Assembly (NCBI RefSeq): GCF_009833095.1
Contig: NZ_QRCB01000001.1
Coordinates: forward strand, 62,001-126,000
Reading direction: 5' to 3'
Origin: Nitrosomonas sp. JL21
Lineage (GTDB): Bacteria; Pseudomonadota; Gammaproteobacteria; Burkholderiales; Nitrosomonadaceae
DNA length: 64,000 bases
Shown: positions 29,583 through 38,739 of the stretch, in pieces
Layout of the letters: each line of letters begins with the position of its first letter
Numbering within the stretch: position 1 is the first letter of the stretch
The notes under the pieces: model-generated
What the model was told of the DNA's origin: nothing
The model's input: the letters and a program-made list of their open reading frames with translations, nothing else
Databases searched by the model: none
Made by a program: the position numbers and the translations under genes

Positions 29583-30407
29583 ATGATCAACAGTGCATCG
29601 TCTTCAACGTTGTCTCCTGTTCTCTATGTACCTCATGGCGGCGGCCCTTTGCCCATTCTGGGTGATGAACGCCATCAAAAAATGATCGCTTTCCTGACAG
29701 AAATTGCCACACAATTGAGCGAACCATCGGCAATCGTGGTCATCAGTGCTCATTGGGAAGAGGATCAAGCCACACTCACAGGCGGCGCTCATCCAGGGTT
29801 GATTTACGATTATTCCGGGTTTTCGCCTGAAGCGTATCAGATTCAATATGATGCGCCGGGGGATCCGAAGCTCGCACAGGACTTGCGACGCATGATTAGC
29901 GCTCATGACTTGCCAGCAGGCATCGATGAGCAGCGCGGGTTCGATCATGGATTGTTCATTCCGCTCAAGCTGATGTTTCCGGACGCACGGATTCCTTGTG
30001 TCCAGCTATCTCTGCTGAAAAATCTCGATCCGAAAATGCATATTGAGCTGGGAAAAGCGATTGCGCCTCTCCGTAAGCAGAATGTGCTGATCATCGGGTC
30101 GGGCATGTCGTTTCACAATATGAGAGCCTTTTTTTCCTTCAGCACCGACGGCATTGCAGCCAATGAAGCGTTCAATGATTGGCTGATCGACACCTGTACA
30201 GCGCCGAGTTTATCCTCCGAACAGCGCGAACAACGTTTGATTGCTTGGGAAAAGGCGCCGTCAGCCCGATTCTGCCATCCCCGCGAAGAACATCTATTGC
30301 CGCTGCATGTGTGCTATGGCGTTACCAGTGCTGAAACGCCGCAGGCCAACATCGTGTTTAACGACGAGATCATGGGAACGAAAGTGACGAGCTTCTTGTG
30401 GCGCTAG
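29583..30407 (+). CDS. DODA-type class III extradiol dioxygenase (YgiD-like)
   Basis: The 274-residue protein belongs to the LigB superfamily related to 4,5-DOPA extradiol dioxygenase. 'LYVPHGGGPLPILGD' and 'VVISAHWEED' supply the metal-binding His residues, with 'GFDHGLFIPLKLMFPDA' and 'GSGMSFHNM' further on. Such enzymes open catechol rings using non-haem metal; bacterial YgiD acts on L-DOPA. The start is ATG 29583 with GGAG nine bases upstream, not the longer frame. A tyrosinase gene lies 7 kb away, so a link through DOPA-type catechols is possible but speculative. Confidence 0.88.
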   Translation: MINSASSSTLSPVLYVPHGGGPLPILGDERHQKMIAFLTEIATQLSEPSAIVVISAHWEEDQATLTGGAHPGLIYDYSGFSPEAYQIQYDAPGDPKLAQDLRRMISAHDLPAGIDEQRGFDHGLFIPLKLMFPDARIPCVQLSLLKNLDPKMHIELGKAIAPLRKQNVLIIGSGMSFHNMRAFFSFSTDGIAANEAFNDWLIDTCTAPSLSSEQREQRLIAWEKAPSARFCHPREEHLLPLHVCYGVTSAETPQANIVFNDEIMGTKVTSFLWR

Positions 30408-30537
30408 CTTCAGGAAAATAAAAAAATGTATTGTAGAGAGCCAAGGCAACTCATCCGTGACTACATTAATTATACTCATTGCAAGAAAGATCGTTTGTCT
30501 TGGAACGCTTATATTCAATAACCGCAAAGGAAAGAAA

Positions 30538-30870
30538 ATTAATCAGAAAATTTATGCAGTTTTGGCATGCATGCTCGTTTGGGGACTGGCGGGGTGCGGA
30601 ACCATCGACACCGTTGTCAGAGGTGATTCGGTTACCCGGCAAAACCTCAGTTACGTAAAATCTCCGTGCGCAGCCATTCCCCGAATCTACAGTGGCGTCA
30701 TCTACGATATGTGTTTGTTACGCGGAAAACCCTCGCGTGCTGCGCTGTGGTTGGGGCCGGGGCCCGAACTGATGCTCGTGGATTTGGCACTGTCAGGTGT
30801 ATTGGATACCGCTGTTTTACCCTACACTATCTTTGGTCAAATCTACAAAGGCTCTGTTGAGCTCAGATGA
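30538..30870 (+). CDS. YceK/DUF1375-like lipoprotein, start uncertain (possible AUU)
   Basis: The protein has a lipobox 'LVWGLAGC' after a hydrophobic stretch, then a mature part ending 'DLALSGVLDTAVLPYTIFGQIYKG', typical of the YceK/YidQ lipoproteins. The frame is open back to a GTG at 30457, which would give an unusually long 46-residue leader without a good ribosome site. An ATT at 30538, seven bases after AAAGG, would give a normal 20-residue signal peptide beginning M-N-Q-K. I prefer ATT, but the GTG start cannot be excluded. Function unknown. Confidence 0.65.
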   Translation: MNQKIYAVLACMLVWGLAGCGTIDTVVRGDSVTRQNLSYVKSPCAAIPRIYSGVIYDMCLLRGKPSRAALWLGPGPELMLVDLALSGVLDTAVLPYTIFGQIYKGSVELR

Positions 30871-30974
30871 GGAATTGATCTGTTAGAATTTCTCTACTGA
30901 GAAATATACGATTGCCCAAACTCAGAACGATCATCGTTACTTTCCTGCTGAAAAAATAATCGCTCAAAGACTTG

Positions 30975-33581
30975 ATGAACCTCCAAAAAAATGTGCATAC
31001 GCCCATGATGCAGCAGTACTTGCGCATCAAGGCAGAGCATCCGGACATGTTGATGTTTTATCGCATGGGGGATTTTTATGAGCTGTTTTATGGCGATGCG
31101 GAGAAAGCTGCGAAGCTGCTGGGAATCACGTTAACGCAGCGCGGGGCTTCGGCGGGAGAGCCCATCAAAATGGCCGGGGTGCCCTATCATGCCGCAGAAC
31201 AATATCTGGCCAAGCTCGTCAAGGCTGGGGAATCGATCGCCATCTGCGAACAAGTCGGCGATCCGGCTGCCAGTAAAGGGCCGGTGGAGCGGAAAGTGAC
31301 GCGCATCATTACTCCGGGCACATTGACCGATGCCGCATTGCTGGAAGATAAGCGTGACTGTCTATTGCTGGCATTAATGCTGAATGATTCGACATTGGGA
31401 CTGGCCTGGTTGAATCTTGCGGCAGGGCAGTTGCGCGTATTGGAAACCTTGCCGCGGCATTTGCTCAGCGAGTTGGAACGCTTGCAGCCGGCTGAGATTT
31501 TAGTGCCTGAAACGCTGACATTATCCGAGCTGCAGGATAAGAACTTGGCTCTGAAGCGACTGCCGGCGTGGCAATTCGATCGCGATAGCGCAGTCAATGG
31601 TTTGACGCGGCAATTCGAAACTCATGACTTGGCGGGATTTGGTTGTGAAGATTTGCCGATCGCGTTGTGCGCCGCCGGCGCATTGCTGGAATATACCCGC
31701 CTGACGCAGGGTTCCGCAGTTCTGCATATCACGTCGTTGCAGGCGGAGCGTGAGAGTTTGTACGTGCGCATGGATGCCGCCACGCGCCGCAATCTGGAAA
31801 TATCGGAAACCATACGCGGCGAGCGCTCGCCAACTCTTCTATCCTTGATGGATACGTGTTCGACCAACATGGGCAGCCGGTTATTGCATTTCTGGCTGCA
31901 CCATCCGCTGCGCGATCGTGCTGTGATCCAGCAACGGCTCGACAGCGTAGCGGCATTGATCGGTGAAGACCAAGAGGATCATCATTCGGCCGTACGCAAA
32001 CTGTTACGGCAGTGCGTCGATGTTGAGCGAGTCACGGCGCGGATTGCTCTCAAATCGGCGCGGCCGAGAGATCTGTCGGGTTTGCGCGATAGCTTACAGA
32101 TATTACCGGATGTGATCCTTGCCGTTGCCCCGTGCGGAACTGAGAAAATCAGTCAGTTGCTTGAGGCGATGCGCATTCCGCCAGCGTTGGCGGAACTGTT
32201 GGGCAATGCGTTATTGCCGGAGCCCGGCGTGGTGTTGCGCGAAGGCAATGTGATCGCCGATGGTTACGATGCCGAGCTCGACGAATTGCGCGCGTTGCAT
32301 ACGAATTGCGGTGAGTTTCTCCTGCAGCTCGAATTGCGCGAAAAAGCGCGCACCGGCATTCCTACTCTGAAAGTGGAATATAACCGCGTGCACGGTTTTT
32401 ATATCGAAGTCACGCATGCGCATAGCGACAAAATTCCTGATGATTACCGGCGCAGGCAGACGTTGAAAAGCGCTGAACGCTATATCACGCCTGAACTGAA
32501 AACATTTGAGGATAAAGCGTTATCCGCGCAGGATCGAGCGCTGGCGCGAGAGAAGTATTTGTATGAAGCGCTGCTCGATGCTTTGGGACAGTACATTCAC
32601 GCGTTGCAACAGTTGGCCGGAAGCATAGCCGAACTCGACGTGCTGTGCGTCTTTGCCGAGCGCGCTCAGGCGCTGGGTTATGCAGCGCCGCAGTTGACGG
32701 ATGAGCGTGTGCTGATGATCGACACTGGCCGCCATCCCGTGGTGGAACGGCAGGTGGAAAATTTCGTCGCCAATGACGTTCAGCTAGGCGCCGAATCAAC
32801 CGGCAAGCCGCAGATGCTGGTGATCACGGGCCCGAACATGGGCGGTAAATCGACGTATATGCGGCAAGCCGCGCTGATTGCATTGCTGGCGCACTGCGGG
32901 AGTTATGTTCCGGCAAGAAATGCGTGCCTGGGAGTGCTGGATCAAATCTTTACCCGCATTGGCGCGGCGGATGATCTCGCCAGTGGTCGTTCGACGTTCA
33001 TGGTCGAAATGACCGAGACCGCCAATATTCTGCATAACGCCACTGCCCAGAGTCTGGTGTTGATGGACGAGGTCGGGCGCGGCACCTCGACATTTGACGG
33101 GCTGGCGCTGGCGCTGGCGATTGCGCGGCATCTGGTGAATAAGAATCGCAGCTTCACGCTGTTTGCCACGCATTACTTTGAGCTCACCAAGCTGGCTGAC
33201 GAGTTCAAGTCCATCTGCAACGTTCATTTGGATGCAGTGGAATATAAACACCGCATCGTCTTTTTGCATAAGGTTGCGGACGGCCCGGCCAGCCAAAGCT
33301 ATGGCTTGCAGGTTGCTGCGCTGGCAGGCGTTCCTGACGCGGTGATCAAGCTGGCCAAGAAGCATCTGATTCGATTGGAACAGGAGAATATTACCCGGCA
33401 GCCTCAGATGGATCTGTTTTCTGTGCCCGCACTTGAGTCTGATCCTGAATCAGAGGAAGATCAGCCGCGCCAGCACCCGACCATCGCGATGCTGAACGAG
33501 CTGTCGCCGGATGAGCTTACTCCCCGGCAAGCGCTTGAGCAGTTATATGTTTTGAAAAAAATGCTGGAAGCTGGAAAATAG
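30975..33581 (+). CDS. mutS: DNA mismatch repair protein MutS
   Basis: The 868-residue protein binds mismatches and recruits MutL. '[15 protein letters not shown]' carries the Phe-X-Glu mismatch-probing motif ('FYEL' region, near residue 37). The ATPase domain has Walker A '[13 protein letters not shown]', '[12 protein letters not shown]' and 'FATHYFEL'. The C-terminus includes the '[12 protein letters not shown]' helix. ATG 30975 is preferred over an adjoining TTG. Convergent with slyD. Confidence 0.98.
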   Translation: MNLQKNVHTPMMQQYLRIKAEHPDMLMFYRMGDFYELFYGDAEKAAKLLGITLTQRGASAGEPIKMAGVPYHAAEQYLAKLVKAGESIAICEQVGDPAASKGPVERKVTRIITPGTLTDAALLEDKRDCLLLALMLNDSTLGLAWLNLAAGQLRVLETLPRHLLSELERLQPAEILVPETLTLSELQDKNLALKRLPAWQFDRDSAVNGLTRQFETHDLAGFGCEDLPIALCAAGALLEYTRLTQGSAVLHITSLQAERESLYVRMDAATRRNLEISETIRGERSPTLLSLMDTCSTNMGSRLLHFWLHHPLRDRAVIQQRLDSVAALIGEDQEDHHSAVRKLLRQCVDVERVTARIALKSARPRDLSGLRDSLQILPDVILAVAPCGTEKISQLLEAMRIPPALAELLGNALLPEPGVVLREGNVIADGYDAELDELRALHTNCGEFLLQLELREKARTGIPTLKVEYNRVHGFYIEVTHAHSDKIPDDYRRRQTLKSAERYITPELKTFEDKALSAQDRALAREKYLYEALLDALGQYIHALQQLAGSIAELDVLCVFAERAQALGYAAPQLTDERVLMIDTGRHPVVERQVENFVANDVQLGAESTGKPQMLVITGPNMGGKSTYMRQAALIALLAHCGSYVPARNACLGVLDQIFTRIGAADDLASGRSTFMVEMTETANILHNATAQSLVLMDEVGRGTSTFDGLALALAIARHLVNKNRSFTLFATHYFELTKLADEFKSICNVHLDAVEYKHRIVFLHKVADGPASQSYGLQVAALAGVPDAVIKLAKKHLIRLEQENITRQPQMDLFSVPALESDPESEEDQPRQHPTIAMLNELSPDELTPRQALEQLYVLKKMLEAGK

Positions 33582-33610
33582 CCGCTGGCAGATGAGAGAA
33601 TGGATATGGC

Positions 33611-34090
33611 CTAATGTTCATGACCATGGGCGCCATGCACATGCTGATGCGAAATTTCTTCCGGCGTGGCGATACGAACATCGGTCACTGTGCATGCAAA
33701 GGTTAGTTTCATGCCTGCAAACGGATGATTGCCATCGACAATTACCGAGTCATCGGTTACATCGGTCACTTTATAAATAACGACATCGTTCGAGCCTTCG
33801 ACGCCGCCTTCAAAATGCATGCCTGCAGTCACATTCTCTGGAAATGAACTGCGCGGTTCGACGCGGATCAGCTCAGCATCATACTCACCGAACGTATCCT
33901 CCGGTTCCATCGACACCGAGCAGGAAAAACCTATTTCCATGTCATGCAATGCTTCTTCTATCATCGGAAAAATGCCGCCATAACCGCCATGCAAATAGCT
34001 GATCGGCATCTCGGTTTTTTCCAGAACGTTTCCTGTGGCGTCTGTTAATTCATAGTTAATTGAGACTACAGTGTTTTTTTTGATGCGCAT
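33611..34090 (-). CDS. slyD: FKBP-type peptidyl-prolyl isomerase SlyD
   Basis: The 159-residue protein starts 'MRIKKNTVVSINYELTD' and has the interrupted FKBP domain with the insert-in-flap chaperone segment (residues ~70-125). Its C-terminus is a short His-rich metal-binding tail ('HQHVHGAHGHEH'), shorter than in E. coli SlyD. It works as a folding helper and, in other bacteria, in nickel delivery. Single gene, convergent with mutS. Confidence 0.93.
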   Translation of the reverse strand: MRIKKNTVVSINYELTDATGNVLEKTEMPISYLHGGYGGIFPMIEEALHDMEIGFSCSVSMEPEDTFGEYDAELIRVEPRSSFPENVTAGMHFEGGVEGSNDVVIYKVTDVTDDSVIVDGNHPFAGMKLTFACTVTDVRIATPEEISHQHVHGAHGHEH

Positions 34091-34446
34091 GGTGGAGCCT
34101 TCTATTAATCAATCAAAAGTAACCACATTCGATAGTTTTTCGAATGCCAATATTCAACTAAGTTCAGGCCATTATACGCACAAAGTGCTTTTCCGTTGCT
34201 CTTAAATGGTTTTTGCATGAGCAGCATGCTGAGGGGATTTTCGATAGGGTAACAAGCCGGGCGCTTCTCAGCTATCTGCCCCTGAAACAATGGTTTTGCT
34301 AAGCTTGGCGCCGTGATAATCTCTATCGGGTAATTTTAAAGCACATCGCTATTCCGCGCTTGTCTCAGAAAGGAGAACATCGGTGTGCGATCATGACGAT
34401 GAATCAATTTGAAAATAAAAGATTGAACAATCTGTGGAGATAATAA
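34091..34446 (+). other. Gap with a possible 16-codon leader peptide
   Basis: This 356-base gap holds no gene of normal size. Near its end lies a strong ribosome-site-like AAAGGAG (about 34370) and a mini-ORF at 34393-34443 (M-T-M-N-Q-F-E...W-R). Its stop falls three bases before the ATG of the next gene, which would suit translational coupling. The rest shows nothing I can name. Confidence 0.25.
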
Positions 34447-34890
34447 ATGAACGAGCTCATGAAAAAAATCATTGCAGCGGAACAAGAAAAAAACTCAAGC
34501 GGAAAATTTGATCCCGTTCCTCGGGTTCTGAAGCTTGTTTCATCAGCAGGGAAACTTTCCCGGACAGTGGCTGGCAGAGAAGATTGCAGAATTGATGTGG
34601 GGTGCTGCATCGTCGATATTCTGGTTCTTTCGGTCGATAACAACGCCAGCATCGAACAATTCTTGACGGCATCCAATTTATCCAATATCGATGACAGCCA
34701 CGACAGCGCCACCAGCTACATGTATGAGCTATGGCAAGCATTGGGCCTGCTGTCTACCGCTATCACGGCAGGAAATGACTACCGGTCGATTCTGGACGAC
34801 ATGTTGATCATATTGGCCGGTGTAGCGAGGTTCTCGAATTATTCTCTCGAAGAATGCGTGAAGATGGCTTACTCTCATTTCAGCCATTGA
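34447..34890 (+). CDS. Duplicated, degenerate MazG-like protein
   Basis: The 147-residue protein seems to consist of two copies of an all-helical MazG-like half. Copy 1 is residues ~24-76 ('VLKLVSSAGKLSRTVAG', 'DVGCCIVDILVLSVDNN'); copy 2 is residues ~93-143 ('ELWQALGLLSTAITAG', 'ILDDMLIILAGVARFSN', 'YSLEECVKMAY'). Active MazG-type pyrophosphohydrolases have E-E-x-x-E and E-x-x-D motifs to hold magnesium; here both Glu pairs of the first motif are replaced. Catalysis is unlikely; a regulatory or binding role is inference. GTGGAG precedes the ATG. Confidence 0.65.
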   Translation: MNELMKKIIAAEQEKNSSGKFDPVPRVLKLVSSAGKLSRTVAGREDCRIDVGCCIVDILVLSVDNNASIEQFLTASNLSNIDDSHDSATSYMYELWQALGLLSTAITAGNDYRSILDDMLIILAGVARFSNYSLEECVKMAYSHFSH

Positions 34891-34980
34891 GTGCGGAAGC
34901 GTTTTAGCCAGGTCTATTTTTCACCATTTCAGTCAGCCAGGGTGTTGATGGCCTATATGTAATTTCCGTTTCCAACGCTT

Positions 34981-35557
34981 CGGGCCAGCATACATATTCT
35001 GGTGCTGTTGCTTGGAGCGGCAAGCATGATCATTGGCATGATTGCTCATCAGTTTTATGATCATGGACTCCGAGTGCCGGTGTCCACTGACTGATCACGA
35101 AGTCACGTGGATCATGACACGCCTCGATGTGCGCGCCACTGATGCTGCAGAGCGTTATGCGCTGGCGTTGGGAGGATGCGCTGTGATGATTTTGTCATAG
35201 GGATCCCTGGCATCCCTTACTTTCAATATTCGCATCAAATCAGCGTTGGATCGAGCCACGCATCTCGAGCGTGATCTGCAGCATGCGGAGCGAAGCGCCT
35301 TGGGAGGGGCGCATGGTGGCTGGCCGGTACATGAAATACGTAATCCCCTCGCAGCCATACGCCTGAAAGCCGAGAATGCATTGGCGGGAGGGATGGAACG
35401 GCGCACCGCACCGCCGCGGCCGATTCTTAGACAAATAGATCGATTGGAAGGATTATTGGCGCGTTTGCTGTTGTTAGCGCGATCGATAAAACCAGACATC
35501 CAAAAAATCGATATTCCTGAGTGCTGTTGTTCGTTCGCTATCCCACAACAAATGTGA
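34981..35557 (+). pseudogene. Remnant of a sensor histidine kinase
   Basis: Translation shows a broken kinase. A membrane segment ('HILVLLLGAASMIIGMIA') in one frame ends at a TGA near 35092. The frame then shifts to 'TRLDVRATDAAERYALALGG', meets an in-frame TAG at about 35198-35200, and continues with a HisKA-type 'HEIRNPLAAIRLKAENALAG' and 'QIDRLEGLLARLLLLAR'. The HATPase domain is gone. One frameshift, one stop and a missing 3' half make it non-functional. Confidence 0.75.
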
Positions 35558-35637
35558 CCTCGCGAACCGACTTATATTTGTTTATTCGCTAAATTTATTT
35601 TTCGAGCCCTTTCATTAATTATATTTGAGATCATAAA

Positions 35638-35940
35638 ATGAATAAGTTAAATAAAAATAGTGTCTTATCGTTAATTGTCAGCTTGATTATTTCAATTTCT
35701 TCAATTGCTTGTTCTGGTGGTACGAGCCCTAGTGCCGAACGAGAAGCCGATCGGTTGGAAAATAAAGCGGATCAAATCAGAAAAGAAGATGAACAAATTC
35801 GTAAAGCAAATGAAAAAGCTGGGGAAGCAGTAGCTGATAAGAAAGAACAAGAGGCTAAGCAATTAAGAAAATCCGCTGAAGAAAGAGCTGATCAGATCGA
35901 AGATGATGCGGATAGGATCAGAAAAGCCACTGAGAAATAA
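35638..35940 (+). CDS. Small coiled-coil lipoprotein
   Basis: The 100-residue protein has a lipoprotein signal (hydrophobic residues ~9-24, lipobox 'SSIAC', Cys25). A highly charged helical tail follows, with repeated 'ADRLENKADQIRKEDEQIRKA'-type heptads (Lys, Glu, Arg, Asp, Ala) that predict a continuous coiled coil. Probably anchored in the outer membrane. Low-GC composition unlike the housekeeping genes. No family I can name with certainty. Confidence 0.75.
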   Translation: MNKLNKNSVLSLIVSLIISISSIACSGGTSPSAEREADRLENKADQIRKEDEQIRKANEKAGEAVADKKEQEAKQLRKSAEERADQIEDDADRIRKATEK

Positions 35941-35999
35941 ATCATTAATTGTTACAAATTATTTTTATTCACAGGCTTATGTAATGGAGGAATAATAAA

Positions 36000-36347
36000 G
36001 TGAAATTATTTAATTTATTTTTTAGTGTTTTACTCTTCAGTATGCTTTCCTCTCATGTCATGGCGCAACATGATCAGTTAAAGAACGCTATTTCACATGC
36101 GGAAGAAGCAGTCAATGCTCCTACCGGAAAAGAAATTTTAGCGCACGCGAACGCCGCTAAAGCTGCTGCGTTAGAAGCTAAAAAAATGGGCGACTTTTCT
36201 GATGATGCCAAGTATCACCTTGAAGCGGGAATTATCAGTTTAGAACGAATAATTGAAAAAGGTGGTAGTGACGCTATAAATGAGGCGCATAAACAAGCGA
36301 ATGATGCCGCCAAACATTTCAAAGAAATTAGCATTCAAAAGAAATGA
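36000..36347 (+). CDS. SmbP-like small metal-binding protein
   Basis: The 115-residue protein has a Sec signal ('MKLFNLFFSVLLFSMLSSHVMA') and a mature helical domain with the spacing of SmbP: 'AISHAEEAVNAPTGKEIL', 'HANAAKAAALEAKKMG', 'HLEAGIISLERIIEKG', 'HKQANDAAKHFKE'. SmbP of Nitrosomonas europaea is a periplasmic copper/divalent-metal-binding helical bundle rich in His. This copy keeps the repeats but has fewer His (about seven), so its metal capacity may be reduced. Starts at GTG 36000 after GGAGG at spacing ~8. Confidence 0.75.
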   Translation: MKLFNLFFSVLLFSMLSSHVMAQHDQLKNAISHAEEAVNAPTGKEILAHANAAKAAALEAKKMGDFSDDAKYHLEAGIISLERIIEKGGSDAINEAHKQANDAAKHFKEISIQKK

Positions 36348-36440
36348 TTTAGCAAAATTAACAGATGGATAGAGACATTTGGCATTGATTAAGATGATTC
36401 TATCCATGATGTATTACGTATAAACACAAGGAACTGGTTT

Positions 36441-36794
36441 ATGGAAACTGCAGAAAACGCATCAAAAGCAAATAAAACTTCTGGATTAAATAAAGCAGCC
36501 CATGTCGCTCACGAAGTGATTGACGACACCACTCAGGCAACGTACGAAGTGGCTAACAAACTTGTCGATACAGGAGACGAGTTTAGTAATGTGGCGCACG
36601 AGACTGTCGATAGAGTAACGACTTCTGCACAGCAAGCGCTCGACAAGTTGAATGAAAAAAAAGATCAACTTAGGAATGCTGAACAACAACTCTTGGCAAA
36701 CTATTCCACGTATGTGCGTCAAAATCCGATTACGTCGGTAAGTATTGCGATGGGCGTGGGATTTTTATTAAGTAAATTGCTCAATAATCGATAA
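36441..36794 (+). CDS. DUF883 (ElaB/YqjD-type) membrane-anchored protein
   Basis: The 117-residue protein has a long amphipathic helix with Ala, Glu and Thr residues ('ATYEVANKLVDTGDEF', 'TTSAQQALDKLNEKKDQL') and a C-terminal 'VRQNPITSVSIAMGVGFLLSKLL' split between a conserved Arg-Gln-Asn-Pro and one membrane helix. This is the ElaB/YqjD pattern; E. coli relatives anchor ribosomes to the membrane in stationary phase. It forms a same-strand trio of stress-type small genes with the lipoprotein and SmbP-like genes. Confidence 0.85.
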   Translation: METAENASKANKTSGLNKAAHVAHEVIDDTTQATYEVANKLVDTGDEFSNVAHETVDRVTTSAQQALDKLNEKKDQLRNAEQQLLANYSTYVRQNPITSVSIAMGVGFLLSKLLNNR

Positions 36795-36908
36795 ATTTTC
36801 TGATTGTGAGCTATGCGGAAGGATGCGGGGCGCTCAATTATGAATTTGAGAGCCCGCGCAAAGTGAAGGCGTCAATCCAGATCTGAATTTAAGCCCATTC
36901 TTTCATCA

Positions 36909-38387
36909 TTACCCTCGAATTATTCGAATGGTGTACGCACCGATTCCGATCGGCGAGTAATGTCGGACGCGGGCAAAATATTCGCCCGGGGCAAGCTGGC
37001 GGCGAATGCGGGCATTGAAAGAGTCGCCGCCATCGTCGTCGCTGCCAATTTCCGGTATCTGGCTGTTCGGGCCGTGCAAGGTCATTACGGTATCGGTTGC
37101 GCCGCTGGTCTCGATCGTGTAGGTATCGTCGGCGGTAACGGTAAACCGGTAGACGTCGCTTTCATTCGCCGCGGAAATGGTGGCATTGACACTGGCGCCA
37201 TTGATGATCAACTCAGGAATCGGGTTGGGATTTGTGCCTTCGGTGCGCACTGCAACTGCGTAATTTCCAGTGCTGTTCGGACTAAATAGACGAATGCGCA
37301 AATAGTACGCGCCTGCCGACAAATTACGCGTGATTTGTGCATTGAAATTCTCGCCGGCGTCGTCGTCCGAGGTCACTTCGAGGTTGGCATCGTTCGGGCC
37401 GAACAGCGTCATGAACGTATCGGATGGACCGGTGGTGACCATCGTATGCGCCCCGAATGCCGGAACATCGAACCGGAACACATCGATTTCGCCCGCTGTA
37501 GCGATATCGGCCTGGCTCGGCGTGGCGCCAACCACCAGCACGGGGATCTGTGGTTGCGGCTGGGGTGCTGCATCGTCATACACAATCCCCAAGGCGGCGC
37601 TATCAAGCACATCGATTGGCCGCGAACCGACCGGCCCCGACGGCGTGTTATTCATCAGATCGGTCATATTCTGCCCAAACGGCCCGCCGGCGGCTGGCAA
37701 ATACCCCTGATTCGGGAAGCGCAGTTGCCATTCATGCCAGATTTTGTCCACCATGCTGTGATGCATGAAAAATACCGGATCATTCGGCGAGGTCATCGGC
37801 AGCATCGAACCGCCAACCCAGACATGGCCGCGATTGTGCAGGTTGGGCCCAACCCAGCCTTCTACTTGATTACGGAAGCTGGGATTGCTGTTCATATCCC
37901 AGGGAGATCGGTCATACGGCGTGACCGCCATGACTTGGTTAATTTCCGCTTGCGTGGGCAAGTTTGAGAATCCGTTCTGCCCAAACTCGCGCATCAGCGG
38001 CCCTGCCGCTACGCCACTGGCATTGATGATGGTCCATTGACCAGCGCGGAACGGCCCGGTGCGAACGACGCCGCCGGCATCACCGTTGCCGCCGAGCAGA
38101 TCGTCATTCCACATTGAAGCAGTCGTTCCGCCTGAGGGCCAGTTCCAGTAAGGTATGCCAAGATTCGGATTGCCGGAGACGCGCTGCAACTCACGCTCGA
38201 GATCGAAAATGAAGCGGCGGTGCCAGGGCAGGAAAGCCGGACATCGATGAATCGCGCTCATAATCGCGTTTGCGTGCCTGAGAACGAATTGGTCATAGAC
38301 GCCTTCGGCCTTCAGGGCAAGAATGGCAGCGACGAATTCAGCTCGCTCCGCAGTGGTTAAGGTATTTGCATCTTTTCGGATAGCCAT
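36909..38387 (-). CDS. Tyrosinase-family copper oxidase with two PPC domains
   Basis: The 492-residue protein starts with a tyrosinase core (~1-225). CuA ligands are His38, His47 and His56 ('IHRCPAFLPWHRRF'). CuB ligands are His184, His188 and one of His209/His210 ('NDPVFFMHHSMVDKIW'). Residues ~275-385 and ~388-490 are two similar PPC-type beta-sandwiches ('SDTFMTLFGPN...SDDDAGENFNAQITR' and 'TDTVMTLHGPN...SDDDGGDSFNARIRR', each read in pieces), which often aid secretion or surface binding. No signal peptide is seen. The substrate (monophenols, catechols or o-aminophenols) is not shown. AGGAAAT precedes the ATG. Confidence 0.92.
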   Translation of the reverse strand: MAIRKDANTLTTAERAEFVAAILALKAEGVYDQFVLRHANAIMSAIHRCPAFLPWHRRFIFDLERELQRVSGNPNLGIPYWNWPSGGTTASMWNDDLLGGNGDAGGVVRTGPFRAGQWTIINASGVAAGPLMREFGQNGFSNLPTQAEINQVMAVTPYDRSPWDMNSNPSFRNQVEGWVGPNLHNRGHVWVGGSMLPMTSPNDPVFFMHHSMVDKIWHEWQLRFPNQGYLPAAGGPFGQNMTDLMNNTPSGPVGSRPIDVLDSAALGIVYDDAAPQPQPQIPVLVVGATPSQADIATAGEIDVFRFDVPAFGAHTMVTTGPSDTFMTLFGPNDANLEVTSDDDAGENFNAQITRNLSAGAYYLRIRLFSPNSTGNYAVAVRTEGTNPNPIPELIINGASVNATISAANESDVYRFTVTADDTYTIETSGATDTVMTLHGPNSQIPEIGSDDDGGDSFNARIRRQLAPGEYFARVRHYSPIGIGAYTIRIIRG

Positions 38388-38417
38388 GAGAATTTCCTCC
38401 GTATTGATTACAATGAA

Positions 38418-38633
38418 TTACTCATCGACATGAGAAAATTCGACGGAATGCTTGGCGATCGCTCGCGCCAGCTCCAGTAATGAGCCATACAAGGTATAGG
38501 GCATGTACTTCGAGGAGAACTTATCTTTTATCGGATCATACTGATAGTCGATTTCCTTGCCGTTGATGGTCAGTTCGGTATTGTTCGTGATCGTAATCGT
38601 GCAACCGGCGAATGTTTCGGTATGTTGTGCCAT
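38418..38633 (-). CDS. Small protein preceding the tyrosinase gene
   Basis: The 71-residue protein ('MAQHTETFAGCTITITNN...') is probably beta-rich at the start ('TELTINGKEIDYQYD') with a helical tail ('LLELARAIAKHS'). It contains one Cys and three His. The tyrosinase gene starts 30 bases after its stop on the same strand, with AGGAG before its own ATG. I do not recognise the family. A role as a tyrosinase copper chaperone or maturation partner, by analogy with caddie proteins, is inference from position only. Confidence 0.7.
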   Translation of the reverse strand: MAQHTETFAGCTITITNNTELTINGKEIDYQYDPIKDKFSSKYMPYTLYGSLLELARAIAKHSVEFSHVDE

Positions 38634-38739
38634 GGTCTAGCTCCTCGTTTAGGGGTTTGTTTTATTGATCATGATGAAAAAATCCATGTCTTCTCTCTCT
38701 CGATCGTGCTTCGGGTAAGTCGCACTTTTTCGGATGACG

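Noticed and set aside
34105-34290. Minus-strand frame of 61 codons
   Set aside because: No ribosome site, no family match and an unlikely composition.
36365-36407. ATGGATAGA / TCTATCCAT inverted repeat between the SmbP-like and DUF883 genes
   Set aside because: The 25-nt loop and lack of a T-run make it too weak to call as a terminator.
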